This document shows positions 34,941-47,133 of a stretch of 64,000 nucleotides of DNA, one piece after another (positions within the stretch are counted from its first letter, which is position 1; each line of letters opens with the position of its first letter). A model generated the notes under the pieces. That model saw only the letters and a program-made list of their open reading frames with translations. It did no database searches and had not been told where the DNA came from. The translations under genes and the position numbers were made by a program. The DNA is from Helicobacter pylori (lineage in GTDB: Bacteria; Campylobacterota; Campylobacteria; Campylobacterales; Helicobacteraceae): positions 62,001 through 126,000 of the forward strand of contig NZ_QBAW01000004.1 of assembly GCF_009689985.1 (NCBI RefSeq), in the 5' to 3' direction.

Positions 34941-35997
34941 TATTTTAAGCCAAGAAGAAATTGATGCGCTTTTAGAAGTCGTTGATGAAAATGTGGATAT
35001 TCAAAATGTCCAAAAAAAAGATATTATCCCGCAGCGCAGCGTAACCCTCTATGATTTCAAACGCCCTAATCGTGTGAGCAAGGAGCAACTGCGCTCTTTT
35101 AGGAGTATCCATGATAAAATGGCTAGGAATCTTTCCAGTCAAGTTTCTTCTATCATGCGTTCTATTGTGGAAATTCAGCTCCATAGCGTGGATCAAATGA
35201 CTTATGGCGAGTTTTTGATGAGTTTGCCTAGCCCTACGAGTTTTAATGTCTTTTCCATGAAGCCTATGGGAGGAACAGGGGTTTTAGAAATCAATCCCAG
35301 CATCGCTTTCCCCATGATTGACAGACTATTAGGGGGTAAGGGGAGCGCGTATGATCAAAGTAGGGAGTTTAGCGATATTGAATTGAATTTATTGGATACG
35401 ATTTTACGCCAAGTGATGCAAATTTTAAAAGAAGTGTGGTCGCCCGTGGTGGAGATGTTTCCTACCATTGACGCTAAAGAATCCAGTGCGAATGTGGTTC
35501 AGATCGTCGCTCAAAATGAAATTTCTATCATGGTGGTTTTAGAGATTATTATTGGGCATAGTCGTGGGATGATGAATATTTGTTACCCGGTGATTTCCAT
35601 TGAGAGCATTCTTTCTAAAATGGGGAGTAGGGATTTGATGCTTTCAGAAACGAACTCTAAAAAGAGCCGTAATAAGGAATTGCAAGCGCTATTGAGCGGG
35701 GTGAGCGTGGATATGATCGTGTTTTTGGGCGCGGTGGAATTGAGTTTGAAAGAAATGTTGGATTTAGATGTGGGGGATACTATCCGGTTGAACAAAATCG
35801 CTAATGATGAAGTGAGCGTGTATGTGCATAAAAAAAAGCGTTATTTAGCGAGCGTGGGGTTTCAAGGGTATAGGAAAACCATTCAAATTAAAGAAGTGAT
35901 CTATAGCGAAAAAGAACGCACTAAAGAAATTTTAGAAATGCTAGAAGAGCAGCGCAGAGGCAAAGTGGGCGATATCATGAAAATAGAAGAAGAGTGA
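34933..35997 (+). CDS. fliM: Flagellar motor switch protein FliM
   Basis: C-ring protein that binds CheY-P and reverses the motor. The N-terminal MADILSQEEIDALLEVV is the CheY-binding motif. The CheC-like middle domain contains GGTGVLEINPSIAFPMIDRLLGGKG (in part), and the C-terminal SpoA domain ends in RGKVGDIMKIEEE. 354 residues. 3 bp before fliY, in one operon. Confidence 0.96.
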   Translation: MADILSQEEIDALLEVVDENVDIQNVQKKDIIPQRSVTLYDFKRPNRVSKEQLRSFRSIHDKMARNLSSQVSSIMRSIVEIQLHSVDQMTYGEFLMSLPSPTSFNVFSMKPMGGTGVLEINPSIAFPMIDRLLGGKGSAYDQSREFSDIELNLLDTILRQVMQILKEVWSPVVEMFPTIDAKESSANVVQIVAQNEISIMVVLEIIIGHSRGMMNICYPVISIESILSKMGSRDLMLSETNSKKSRNKELQALLSGVSVDMIVFLGAVELSLKEMLDLDVGDTIRLNKIANDEVSVYVHKKKRYLASVGFQGYRKTIQIKEVIYSEKERTKEILEMLEEQRRGKVGDIMKIEEE

Positions 35998-36000
35998 GAA

Positions 36001-37917
<1,917 letters not shown>

Positions 37918-37936
37918 GCTTCTTTTTTAAAATCTT

Positions 37937-38389
37937 TTAATACGCGTTCTCTTGGCATTCTTTACACCACACAAACATTTTCATGTCATGGCTAATCAGC
38001 TTGGCTTGATATTTTTTAACGACTTCATTCTGGCGGTGTTCAATTTCAGGGTCTGCAAATTCAATGATCTTACCGCAATGCAAACAAATGATGTGATCAT
38101 GGTGCTCTTTAGCCGCAATTTCATAGCGCCGGCCGCTTTTTGAAGTCTCTAAAACACAGATAAAATTTTCTTTTTCTAAGAAATTCAAAATGCGATAGAC
38201 TGAAGAAATGCTGGTGTTTTTGTCCTTTTGGCGGATAGAATGCGTGATCTCTTCAGGGCTTAGGTGTGTGCCGCTGCGATACAAAACGCTCACCACTTCT
38301 TCTCTTTGTTTTGAATTTTTGAGTCCGTTTTTTTTGATAGACATTCTCAAGCGCTCTAAAATAGATTCTAAAGTTTCTAATCTTTTCAT
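37937..38389 (-). CDS. fur: Ferric uptake regulator Fur
   Basis: Iron-responsive dimeric repressor. 150 residues with an N-terminal winged helix (VVSVLYRSGTHLSPEEITHSIRQ) and metal-binding segments KEHHDHIICLHCGKIIEF and FVWCKECQENAY, giving two CxxC motifs. The N-terminal extension (MKRLETLESILERLRMSIKK) is typical of Helicobacter Fur. Its upstream region has an A/T-rich inverted repeat over the -10 box, consistent with autoregulation. Confidence 0.96.
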   Translation of the reverse strand: MKRLETLESILERLRMSIKKNGLKNSKQREEVVSVLYRSGTHLSPEEITHSIRQKDKNTSISSVYRILNFLEKENFICVLETSKSGRRYEIAAKEHHDHIICLHCGKIIEFADPEIEHRQNEVVKKYQAKLISHDMKMFVWCKECQENAY

Positions 38390-38433
38390 GCTAATATTTT
38401 CCTTATCCGTAAAATGATTTTTATAACTAGAAT

Positions 38434-38452
38434 ATTATTATACAATAATAAT
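38434..38452. promoter_or_regulatory. Fur-box-like inverted repeat over the fur -10 box
   Basis: A perfect 8-bp inverted repeat with a 3-nt spacer (ATTATTAT-ACA-ATAATAAT). It overlaps the minus-strand TATAAT at 38437-38442, about 48 bp upstream of the fur ATG. It resembles the TAATAAT-type boxes described for H. pylori Fur, and autoregulation of fur is established there. Confidence 0.65.
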
Positions 38453-38548
38453 GCGATGAAACATAGATAAAACTCATTATTATTTTAATTTAATCAAAAA
38501 ATATTGATTTTTTATTACCATTGTCGCATTTTAATGTAATTTATAAAA

Positions 38549-39724
38549 TCAATTTCTTATCTTATCAAGCCATTCTAAAAGGGTTTTTTCAAACCCTATG
38601 CCTTGAGAAGAAACCAAATCTAGGGGTTTTTCCAAATAATCTTGTTTGACATAGCCGTTATAATCATGCGGGTAAAGGTAGTCTTTAGCGTTAGGCAGCA
38701 GGTGTTTAGGAATGGGGTAGAGTGAGCCTTTTTGAATACAATCCAAAGCCTGGTTGATCGCTCTATAAGCCGTGTTAGACTTGGGCGAACAAGCCAGATA
38801 AATCACGCATTGGCTTAAAATGATGCGCGCTTCAGGGTAGCCGATTTGTTTGACTGAAAACAAGCAAGAAGCGGCTAAATTAAGGGCGTTTGGGTTAGCG
38901 TTACCAATATCTTCGCTCGCAAAAACCACCAGCCTTCTAGCGATAAATTCTGGGTTTTCCCCGCCAGCAATCAAGCGCGATAGATAATAGATGGAAGCGT
39001 TTTCATCGCTCCCCCTTAAAGACTTGATTAGAGCGCTGGTAAGATTATAATGCGTATCATCGCTATAAGATCCGTCATTTAGGCTATGAGGCCGTAAGGA
39101 TTGCAGCGTTTCTAAAGTGATAGGATCTTCTATCTTAGCGCTCAAATCTAAAAGGTTTAATAACGCTCTAGCATCGCCAGCGCTGTTGTTTAAAAGATAG
39201 GTTTTAGCGCTAGGCTCTATTTGTTTTTTGAGTAATGTTAAAGCTTTAGCGCAAAGCTTGTCTAAATCGCTCTTGTTTAGGGGGGTTAATTCAAAAATAA
39301 AACTTCTTGAGCGGATCGCATGGCTTAGGCTGTAATTAGGATCTTGCGTGCTAGCCCCTAAGATTAAAGCGTGATCTTTTTCCATAATGGGGAGTAAAAA
39401 TTCTTGTTGGGTTTTATTCAATCTGTGGGTTTCATCAATAAAAACAACCGGTTTTAAAAGGGTGTTTTGGTAATTTTTAAGCTTGAGGCGTAAATCCTCT
39501 AATTTGAAATCTGTCGCATTGAATAAAAGAATGGGGCGCTCTAGTGCGTGAGCGATGATTTGAGCCAGGCTTGTTTTACCCACGCCAGGAGGGCCATAGA
39601 AAAAGGCATGGGGGAAGTGTTTGGATTGTAGGGCTTTAAATAAGGGGGCGTCTTTGCCTATTAGATGCTCTTGGCCTAAAAAATCTTCTAGGCTTTTTGG
39701 GTTTAAAAGCGAAGTCAGGCTCAT
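38549..39724 (-). CDS. rarA: RarA/MgsA-like AAA+ ATPase (HP1026-like)
   Basis: Clamp-loader-like ATPase acting on stalled replication forks. 391 residues. Walker A FYGPPGVGKTSLAQII (about residues 42-57), Walker B VVFIDETHRLNK, and the RarA C-terminal YLSRLIAGGENPEFIARRLVVFASEDIGNANP are typical. It is the last gene of the cbpA-hspR operon: its ATG overlaps the hspR stop by 4 bp. Confidence 0.9.
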   Translation of the reverse strand: MSLTSLLNPKSLEDFLGQEHLIGKDAPLFKALQSKHFPHAFFYGPPGVGKTSLAQIIAHALERPILLFNATDFKLEDLRLKLKNYQNTLLKPVVFIDETHRLNKTQQEFLLPIMEKDHALILGASTQDPNYSLSHAIRSRSFIFELTPLNKSDLDKLCAKALTLLKKQIEPSAKTYLLNNSAGDARALLNLLDLSAKIEDPITLETLQSLRPHSLNDGSYSDDTHYNLTSALIKSLRGSDENASIYYLSRLIAGGENPEFIARRLVVFASEDIGNANPNALNLAASCLFSVKQIGYPEARIILSQCVIYLACSPKSNTAYRAINQALDCIQKGSLYPIPKHLLPNAKDYLYPHDYNGYVKQDYLEKPLDLVSSQGIGFEKTLLEWLDKIRN

Positions 39725-40092
39725 TTTTTAAATAAAATCAATTCATAAAAATTAGTAGGGGTGTTTAAATTTTTCGTTGGGGTTTTGGTGTTTTTAGAGT
39801 GTTTGTGCAGAGCGTCTTGCAATTCTTTATTCAGGCTGTCTAATTCATCAAGCTTTTCTTTTAAACGCAAAATAATATCCACGCCCGCTAGATTAACCCC
39901 CATATCCCTTGTAAGGCGTAAAATCGTTTTGATTTTATCCATATCTCGTTGGGAATACAAGCGCATTTTCCCATCAGTCCTGCTAGGCTCTATCAAACCC
40001 TCTTTTTCATATTGGCGCAAGGTTTGAGGGTGCACGCCTAAGATTTTAGCTACAACGCTTATCAAATAAAGCGGTTCATCATAATCGCACAC
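39721..40092 (-). CDS. hspR: Heat-shock repressor HspR
   Basis: MerR-family repressor of chaperone operons (groESL, hrcA-grpE-dnaK and its own cbpA operon). 123 residues, GTG start behind GGAGG. The N-terminal helix-turn-helix YLISVVAKILGVHPQTLRQYEKEGLIEPSRTDGKMRLY (in parts) is diagnostic, followed by a coiled region. It lies between cbpA and the RarA-like gene. Confidence 0.95.
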   Translation of the reverse strand: MCDYDEPLYLISVVAKILGVHPQTLRQYEKEGLIEPSRTDGKMRLYSQRDMDKIKTILRLTRDMGVNLAGVDIILRLKEKLDELDSLNKELQDALHKHSKNTKTPTKNLNTPTNFYELILFKK

Positions 40093-40101
40093 GATTCCTC
40101 C

Positions 40102-40968
40102 TTACAATTCTTTTTCTAATAACGCTTTTAACTCGTTAGAAAGCGTTTCAGTTTTAGGCAAAATCAAACGAGCTTGCAAATACAAATCCCCCACATGCGA
40201 AGTTTTTCTGTTTTTGATCCCTTTGTCTTTAATGCGGAATTTTTGCATCGCTTTTGTGTTAGGAGGAATGGTTAGGGTTAAGGTTTTATGCCAAGTAGCG
40301 ATTTCAATTTTCCCTCCAAAAAGAGCCGTTTTTAAGGGTAAATCAAAGATTTGGATAATATCGTCTTTCTCGCGCTTATAAATTTCATCTTCTTCAATAT
40401 GGATTTGCAAGAGCAAATCGCCCCTGCCCGTTCGCCCCATTTTCCCCTTGTTGCGAACCCTGATTTTTTCGCCCTCTTCCACGCCGATAGGGATTTTAAG
40501 GCTGAAAGTCTCATTATTGATGCTCACTTGTTTTTTATTGCCTAAAAGGATGTCTAAAACAGAGACATTTAAAGTGGTGGTCATGTCTAAATCTTCATGG
40601 GCGAAATTGGAAAAATTAAAGCCAGAAAAGCCTTGCGAATTTTGAGAAAATCTTTGCGAAAAGCCTCCTCTCCCAAAAATAGAGCTTAAAATATCGTCTA
40701 AATCTTCACTAGCGCTACGGCTTCTGGCAAAATCGCTGAAATTCTGCCCGCCAAACATGTTATCGCCAAACTGATCGTATTGGCGGCGTTTTTCTTCGTC
40801 GCTTAAAATTTCATAAGCGGCGTTGATTTCTTTGAATTTTTCTTCGGCTTCTTTGGTTTTATTCAAATCCGGGTGGTATTGTCTGGCTAAACGGCGGTAG
40901 GATTTTTTGATTTCATCTTGATTGGCGTTTTCGCTCACATTTAAAGTTTGGTATAAACTCTTGCTCAT
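40102..40968 (-). CDS. cbpA: DnaJ-like co-chaperone CbpA
   Basis: 288-residue co-chaperone. The J domain ([34 protein letters not shown], in part, with the HPD triad) is at the N-terminus. A G/F-rich linker and the two C-terminal DnaJ substrate-binding domains follow, without the zinc fingers, as in CbpA. First gene of the cbpA-hspR-rarA operon repressed by HspR. Confidence 0.94.
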   Translation of the reverse strand: MSKSLYQTLNVSENANQDEIKKSYRRLARQYHPDLNKTKEAEEKFKEINAAYEILSDEEKRRQYDQFGDNMFGGQNFSDFARSRSASEDLDDILSSIFGRGGFSQRFSQNSQGFSGFNFSNFAHEDLDMTTTLNVSVLDILLGNKKQVSINNETFSLKIPIGVEEGEKIRVRNKGKMGRTGRGDLLLQIHIEEDEIYKREKDDIIQIFDLPLKTALFGGKIEIATWHKTLTLTIPPNTKAMQKFRIKDKGIKNRKTSHVGDLYLQARLILPKTETLSNELKALLEKEL

Positions 40969-41001
40969 GGATCACCTTTAAAATAGTTTTATTAGAATGC
41001 T

Positions 41002-41030
41002 ATCATAAATCTTTAGTGTTAGTCAATCAA
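41002..41030 (-). promoter_or_regulatory. Promoter of the cbpA operon
   Basis: Minus strand: -35 TTGATT (41030-41025), 17-bp spacer, -10 TATGAT (41007-41002), 33 bp upstream of the cbpA ATG. The region holds CTTGATTGACTAACACT, which partly resembles the HAIR operator (CTTGAGT...ACTCAAG) of HspR. The second half-site is weak. Confidence 0.55.
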
Positions 41031-41135
41031 GTTTATTGATAATGCTTTTAGGTAATAGAGATTTTAAACCCGTTTCAGCGCAATTAAAAGGAATTTTAAC
41101 TAAAATATCGAGTTTAAATCCACGATGAGTTTTTA

Positions 41136-42386
41136 ATGCAATACAAGAAAAATAAGAAAAGATATTATTATTTAGCGTTATGGATCCTTTTTTTAAGTGG
41201 TCTGTCTTTGAAAGCTTTAGAAATCGCAGTCAAACCTTTTGGCTATCTGGGGCTATTGTATAATCAAGGGGCGCAAAAAAACCCTCACAGCTATGTGGGG
41301 GCTTTAGCACGCCTTGGGGTGGATTTTTCTTATAGCAACGGGTGGTCCTTTGGCATTGGAGCGATTGGAGCTTGGAATATTTATAACAAACAGCGTTTGG
41401 CCAACCTTTACATCAGTCTGGGGAATTTTTTTGGTAACCCTAACAATGTTAAACCTTATTTGAGTGCTGGCGATGTTTCTGATGCGTATGTTCAATACAC
41501 TAACCAGCGTTTTAAAATAGCTTTAGGGCGTTTCAATACCGATTTTGTGGATTTTGATTGGATAGGGGGCAATATTCAAGGGGTTTCTGTGGCTTTTAAG
41601 CAAAATTCCATGCGTTATTTTGGGATTTTTATGGATAGCATGCTTTATAATGGGCATCAAATCAACAAAGAGCAAGGGAATCGGATCGCTACTTCCCTAA
41701 ACGCTCTAGCGTCTTATGATCCTGTGTCTAAACGCTTGTATGTGGGGGGGGAAGTGTTTGTTTTAGGCGCAGAATACAGGCATGAAAATCTTAAGGTGAT
41801 TCCTTTTATTTTAACGGACACCCGCTTGCCTTTGCCCACTCAAAATGTTTTAGTGCAAGTGGGGGGTAAGTTGGAGTATGAGGCTTCTTTAGCTAAGGGT
41901 TTCACTTCGCACACTCTAGTGCATGGCATGTATCAATACGGCAACACTGACGCTGCCACCAACGCTAAAAATGCCGGCTTGTTTTTGATCGATCAAACTT
42001 TTAAATACAAAATTTTTAATTTTGGAACGGGTTTTTATATCGTTCCGGCAAGAAACAATAAGGGCTATCTATGGACTTTTAATGACAGGACTAAATTCTA
42101 TGGCCGTGGGATCAACGCACCCGGCGTGCCAGCGATTTATTTTGCTAACTCTAGCATTTCAGGCTATGTTTTTTTAGGGCTTAAGACTAAAAGGGTGCGT
42201 TTAGACGCGATGGTGGCTTTTGGGGATTACCAAGAATATTCTTTAATGAGCAGTTTTAGGGTTTGGACTTATAGGGGTTTGTCTTTTGATATGGGTGGGG
42301 GGTATGTGTATGCTTACAATTCTAAAGCCACGAGAAAAAGTCTTGGAGATAGCTCTTTTGTCTTTTTTGGGAAGTTTTTGTTTTAA
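41136..42386 (+). CDS. Porin-like outer-membrane beta-barrel protein
   Basis: 416 residues with a signal peptide (YYYLALWILFLSGLSLKA, cleavage before LEIAVKPFG) after a basic tail KKNKKRYY. Alternating glycine/aromatic strands follow, ending in SFVFFGKFLF, the terminal-phenylalanine OMP signature. It resembles the Helicobacter Hof-like porin group by layout, including FKIALGRFNTDFVDFDWIGGNIQGVSVAFKQ (in parts); I could not settle which member. A run of eight G at 41744-41751 lies inside the gene. Basic N-terminus supports the ATG start at 41136. Confidence 0.8.
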   Translation: MQYKKNKKRYYYLALWILFLSGLSLKALEIAVKPFGYLGLLYNQGAQKNPHSYVGALARLGVDFSYSNGWSFGIGAIGAWNIYNKQRLANLYISLGNFFGNPNNVKPYLSAGDVSDAYVQYTNQRFKIALGRFNTDFVDFDWIGGNIQGVSVAFKQNSMRYFGIFMDSMLYNGHQINKEQGNRIATSLNALASYDPVSKRLYVGGEVFVLGAEYRHENLKVIPFILTDTRLPLPTQNVLVQVGGKLEYEASLAKGFTSHTLVHGMYQYGNTDAATNAKNAGLFLIDQTFKYKIFNFGTGFYIVPARNNKGYLWTFNDRTKFYGRGINAPGVPAIYFANSSISGYVFLGLKTKRVRLDAMVAFGDYQEYSLMSSFRVWTYRGLSFDMGGGYVYAYNSKATRKSLGDSSFVFFGKFLF

Positions 42387-42407
42387 AAAATCAAAAATAA
42401 AAATGTT

Positions 42408-43244
42408 TTAAGAAATTCTTTTAAAATCAGGTCTTTGGGGTTTTTTAGGGAAAAAAGTTTTTTTAAATTCAGGCTCCCATAGTTTGATCACGCCATGGTG
42501 GGTCATCTGGTGCATATTGACTAAACGCATGTTTAAAAGAGCCTTTTCTTTAGCTTCGCTGTCGCTCAAATCTTCTTTAATTTTGAACGCTTGAATGATT
42601 TGCTCCCACAATTCATGCTCTTTAGCGTCTTCGTTTAAAAAATCTTTATAGTTGAAGCCGCCAATCCCTTTAACCCCTTTAATATTATCCCCCTTATCCC
42701 CCACAACGCACTGGTAATAAGCAAAAAAATGAGCCTCTTTTTGACTCACATTTAAAAAAGCGTTTGTTTTGAGGTTGAAATGAGAGCCTCTATTGGAATA
42801 CAAAATATCCTTATCCATGCTGGCTATCACATAATTGTTGGGGTCTTTCTTTTTGTAAAAAGAGATAATATCATCGGCTTCATATTCAAAACAATGTTCG
42901 CCCTGGATTTTAGCCCCTTTTTTTAGGGGGTATTTTTCCACGATGGCGATTTTTAGGGTTCTTAGAAGGGCTTTAAAATCTTCATCAAATTGGTGGCGTC
43001 TTTGTTTGTAATAATCGCACAGCTGGTAGCGGAAACTCTCTCTGCCCCTAGTGATAAAAAAGAGCGTTTTAGAGCAACGGGTTTTGCGCATGATAGATAA
43101 AATTTGAGTGGTAAGGAAGATAATGCCCACTTTTTGCAAGCTATAAGCGGCGAATCTTTTAGGGAGCGTTTTATTAGAGAGCAAACGCCTAACAATATTA
43201 GGGATAACGCAATCAATGTCTAGTAAAAGAGTTCTTGAATGCAT
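42408..43244 (-). CDS. 5'-3' exonuclease family protein (HP1022-like)
   Basis: 278 residues related to the 5'-3' exonuclease domain of DNA polymerase I. DIDCVI (about residue 10), EYEADDIISFYKK, ASMDKDIL and GDKGDNIKGVKGIGG (about residues 184-198) provide the metal-binding acidic residues and the helix-hairpin-helix. Some N-terminal residues diverge from the canonical family, so activity may be altered. It starts from its own TATAAT at 43317-43322. Confidence 0.83.
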   Translation of the reverse strand: MHSRTLLLDIDCVIPNIVRRLLSNKTLPKRFAAYSLQKVGIIFLTTQILSIMRKTRCSKTLFFITRGRESFRYQLCDYYKQRRHQFDEDFKALLRTLKIAIVEKYPLKKGAKIQGEHCFEYEADDIISFYKKKDPNNYVIASMDKDILYSNRGSHFNLKTNAFLNVSQKEAHFFAYYQCVVGDKGDNIKGVKGIGGFNYKDFLNEDAKEHELWEQIIQAFKIKEDLSDSEAKEKALLNMRLVNMHQMTHHGVIKLWEPEFKKTFFPKKPQRPDFKRIS

Positions 43245-43316
43245 GAATCTTGTTTTGTTAAACGCTTGTCTAATGGTTAATCCTTAAGTTGAATTTCTCT
43301 TTTCAAAAGTTAAACT

Positions 43317-43322
43317 ATTATA
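43317..43322 (-). promoter_or_regulatory. -10 box upstream of the 5'-3' exonuclease gene
   Basis: Perfect minus-strand TATAAT (TACTATAATAG), about 72 bp upstream of the ATG. The upstream DNA (43320-43380) is very A/T-rich with TTATTATT tracts. Confidence 0.6.
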
Positions 43323-43426
43323 GTAAATATATAGCAAATAATAAGTTATTTTAATAATAATTAGCTCTATTCTCATTAAATACGCTAAATTTTAAGAGAT
43401 CACCGCTTGTTTTAGCTCTTTTGATT

Positions 43427-43451
43427 GTAAAAACGCTTTTGGCATTTTTAC
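43427..43451. terminator. Terminator downstream of the HP1021-like gene
   Basis: GTAAAAACGC, loop TTTTG, GCATTTTTAC: a 10-bp stem with one mismatch. It lies about 48 bp after the stop of the regulator gene and ends in T-runs on both strands. Confidence 0.6.
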
Positions 43452-43498
43452 ATTTTATGATCAAACGCCCAATGAAAACAGAGCTTAAGGGTTTTCTT

Positions 43499-44395
43499 TT
43501 ATTTGCGCGGTAAGTTATACTTACGGCGTTTTTCCCAAAGGCTTTTGCGGCTAATGCCAAGCTTGTTAGCCAATTCTGTATCGGTGCAAGTAGAAGAAAA
43601 ATACCTGATCGCTTCTCTTTCATATTCTTGAATGGAAAGGAAAGTCGTGTGGTTGTTAAACAAAGATAGGGGTTTGTTGCCGCATTCAATGCTCACAATT
43701 TTAGGAAATTCTAGGGGTTCTTTATGGGTATAGGACAAAACAATAGGGCATGAACGGGCCAATTCTAACAATTTCAATTGCTTATCTTTTTTAAGCTCTT
43801 CTAAATGCATGATGTAAAAAGGGCGTTCTAGTTTGTCTTTAATTTTGTATAGCTCTTTCCAAGTGGTATCCTTTAGAGAGAAAAAAGAAAAATCCATTTG
43901 CCTTTCTTTAGCGTATTGCAATAAATAAGCGTTCGCAAGCTCTTGAGAGGGCGTGTGGATGATAAAGGGTGGCCGGTAAGAAAAATCTTTAGGCAAGGGC
44001 AATTCCGCATGGATAAAGTCTAAGTAATTTTCATAAAATCCCAAGCGAGCGGTCATTTCTTGGTAGGCTTTGTGGTATTGGATCTTACGCAACAATTCAT
44101 CCATTTTAAAAGGTTTTAGAATATAATCTCTCGCTCCCGCTTGAATGGGTTTATTCACGCCATCTTCATTGACATGCGAAGCCATCATGATAATGATTTG
44201 CTTGGAATTGTAACGCACAAAGTGTTCGCAACGCCCTTGAGTGCAAACTTTAGAAGAAACCAAAATCACATCATAAGGCTCTTTATTTTCTTCTGAAATG
44301 CTAGAGATGATCTCGCAAAAATGCCCTAAATCATGCAAATTATGCGAAATACTCCTGGCTAGTGCTAAATCGTCTTCAATGATTAAGATTTTCAT
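43499..44395 (-). CDS. Orphan atypical response regulator (HP1021-like)
   Basis: 298 residues. Receiver domain opens MKILIIEDDLALARSI and has KPFKMDELLRKI, but the usual phosphoacceptor segment (YDVILVSSKVCTQG) lacks the canonical Asp. The C-terminus is a Fis/NtrC-type helix-turn-helix (TDTELANKLGISRKSLWEKRRKYNLPRK). HP1021 is known as an orphan regulator binding the chromosomal origin region and as redox-linked. It is preceded by a TTG-ATG start; ATG at 44395 preferred. Directly downstream of ispDF. Confidence 0.9.
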   Translation of the reverse strand: MKILIIEDDLALARSISHNLHDLGHFCEIISSISEENKEPYDVILVSSKVCTQGRCEHFVRYNSKQIIIMMASHVNEDGVNKPIQAGARDYILKPFKMDELLRKIQYHKAYQEMTARLGFYENYLDFIHAELPLPKDFSYRPPFIIHTPSQELANAYLLQYAKERQMDFSFFSLKDTTWKELYKIKDKLERPFYIMHLEELKKDKQLKLLELARSCPIVLSYTHKEPLEFPKIVSIECGNKPLSLFNNHTTFLSIQEYEREAIRYFSSTCTDTELANKLGISRKSLWEKRRKYNLPRK

Positions 44396-44411
44396 CAATT
44401 CTTCCTTACCT

Positions 44412-45650
<1,239 letters not shown>

Positions 45651-45653
45651 CTA

Positions 45654-47084
45654 TCATTTCACCAAAATGATCCTATAACCTTGATTCAAATCTAAAACTA
45701 AGAATCGTTTGGGTTTGCCTTTATACTTTTCTAAAGCATGGTTAAAATCCGCAACGCTCTTAACTTCAACCTCTTCAATTTTTGTGATAATGTTGCCTTG
45801 CCTAAATCCGGCTTGTTCTGCTGGGGAATTTTCATTCACTTGAGAAACTAAAACCCCTTGAACATCATCGCTCAAACGCATAGACCTTTTGGTTTTTTGA
45901 GTTAAATCTTCTACTTGAAGCCCGTTCAATTGGCCTTGTGCGCCGTTTTGAGCGGAAATTGTTTCTTTTTTGTTAGGGTTTTTCCTTTCAGCAAGAGTGA
46001 GGGTGAAGGTGCGTTCTTTTTTGTCTCTAATGACTTTTAAGGTTACTCTTTGATTGGGTAGCATAGAGCCGATTAGATTTCTCAATTCGTTCGTGTTTTT
46101 AACCTTTTTCCCGTTGACTTCAGTGATCAAATCCCACACCAAAATCCCTACTTTTTTAGCCGGAGAGTCTTTTTCTACGCTAATGACTACCGCTCCTTCT
46201 TTATTGTCATAAGAATTTTGCAAATCGCCACTCAAATCTTGCAAGCCCACGCCCAAGTAACCTCTTTCAATCTTACCGGTTTTAATGAGTTGGGTTACAA
46301 TATCTTTAACCATGTTAGAAGGGATGGCAAAGCCAATGCCGTGGTTGCCTCCGGTTTTAGAGATAATAGCGGTATTAATCCCCACTAACCCTCCACGGCT
46401 ATCAATCAAAGCACCGCCGGAATTTCCAGGATTAATGGAAGCGTCTGTTTGAATGAAATTCTCATAGCTGTTGATCCCAATCCCGCTTTTATTGAGCGCT
46501 GAAACAATGCCTTGCGTAACGCTTTCACCCACGCCAAAAGGGTTACCAATCGCAAAAACCAAATCGCCCACTAAAATATCATTAGAATCAGAGAATTTGA
46601 TCGTGGGCAGATTGTCTTTAGTGATGCGAATCACCGCTAAATCGCTTTCAGAGTCCGTGCCTACTAAAGTAGCGGAATATTCTTTATTGCTCCCTGGAAT
46701 GGTAACTTTAATCTTATCTGCGCCATCAATCACATGGTTATTAGTTACAATATAGCCGTCTTTAGAAATGATTACGCCGCTACCTAAAGCCCTTTCCATT
46801 CTTTCTTTAGGGATCATGCCGCCCAAATCCCCAAAAAATTGTTGGAAAAAGGGGTCATTAAACACACCGCCACCTATAAAATTGTTTTTAATCTTTTTCT
46901 CAGTAGAGATATTCACCACCGCTTTAATCGAATCCTTAATAGAATCGTGGTAAGAATAGATCGTATTGTCTTTAGAGGGGACACTCACTCGCTCTTTAAC
47001 TTTGGGCATGCTTTGGATTTGGATACTGCCCGCATTCAAGCTTAACGCTAAAGCCAAAGAGATAAAAAGGGTTTTTTTCATCAT
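45654..47084 (-). CDS. htrA: Serine protease HtrA (DegQ)
   Basis: Secreted/periplasmic protease and chaperone. Signal peptide KKTLFISLALALSLNAGS, catalytic triad in NNHVIDGA (His), SDLAVIRI (Asp) and NPGNSGGAL (Ser, about residue 220), then two PDZ domains (LGVGLQDLSGDLQNSY... and VLVSQVNENSPAEQAGF). 476 residues, intact reading frame. In the 26695 annotation, as I recall, it appears split; here it is one ORF. TATAAT at 47128-47133 lies over the stop of the upstream permease. Confidence 0.95.
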   Translation of the reverse strand: MMKKTLFISLALALSLNAGSIQIQSMPKVKERVSVPSKDNTIYSYHDSIKDSIKAVVNISTEKKIKNNFIGGGVFNDPFFQQFFGDLGGMIPKERMERALGSGVIISKDGYIVTNNHVIDGADKIKVTIPGSNKEYSATLVGTDSESDLAVIRITKDNLPTIKFSDSNDILVGDLVFAIGNPFGVGESVTQGIVSALNKSGIGINSYENFIQTDASINPGNSGGALIDSRGGLVGINTAIISKTGGNHGIGFAIPSNMVKDIVTQLIKTGKIERGYLGVGLQDLSGDLQNSYDNKEGAVVISVEKDSPAKKVGILVWDLITEVNGKKVKNTNELRNLIGSMLPNQRVTLKVIRDKKERTFTLTLAERKNPNKKETISAQNGAQGQLNGLQVEDLTQKTKRSMRLSDDVQGVLVSQVNENSPAEQAGFRQGNIITKIEEVEVKSVADFNHALEKYKGKPKRFLVLDLNQGYRIILVK

Positions 47085-47127
47085 GGTTACTTCCTTAAAA
47101 TTTGCTAAACTTCAAAATTAAAAAAAG

Positions 47128-47133
47128 ATTATA
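47128..47133 (-). promoter_or_regulatory. -10 box of htrA
   Basis: Perfect minus-strand TATAAT (TGATATAATCTT), about 44 bp upstream of the htrA ATG and overlapping the end of the permease gene. Confidence 0.6.

Noticed and set aside
43320-43380. A/T-rich TTATTATT stretch upstream of the exonuclease gene as a Fur box
   Set aside because: No perfect inverted repeat; composition alone explains the resemblance.
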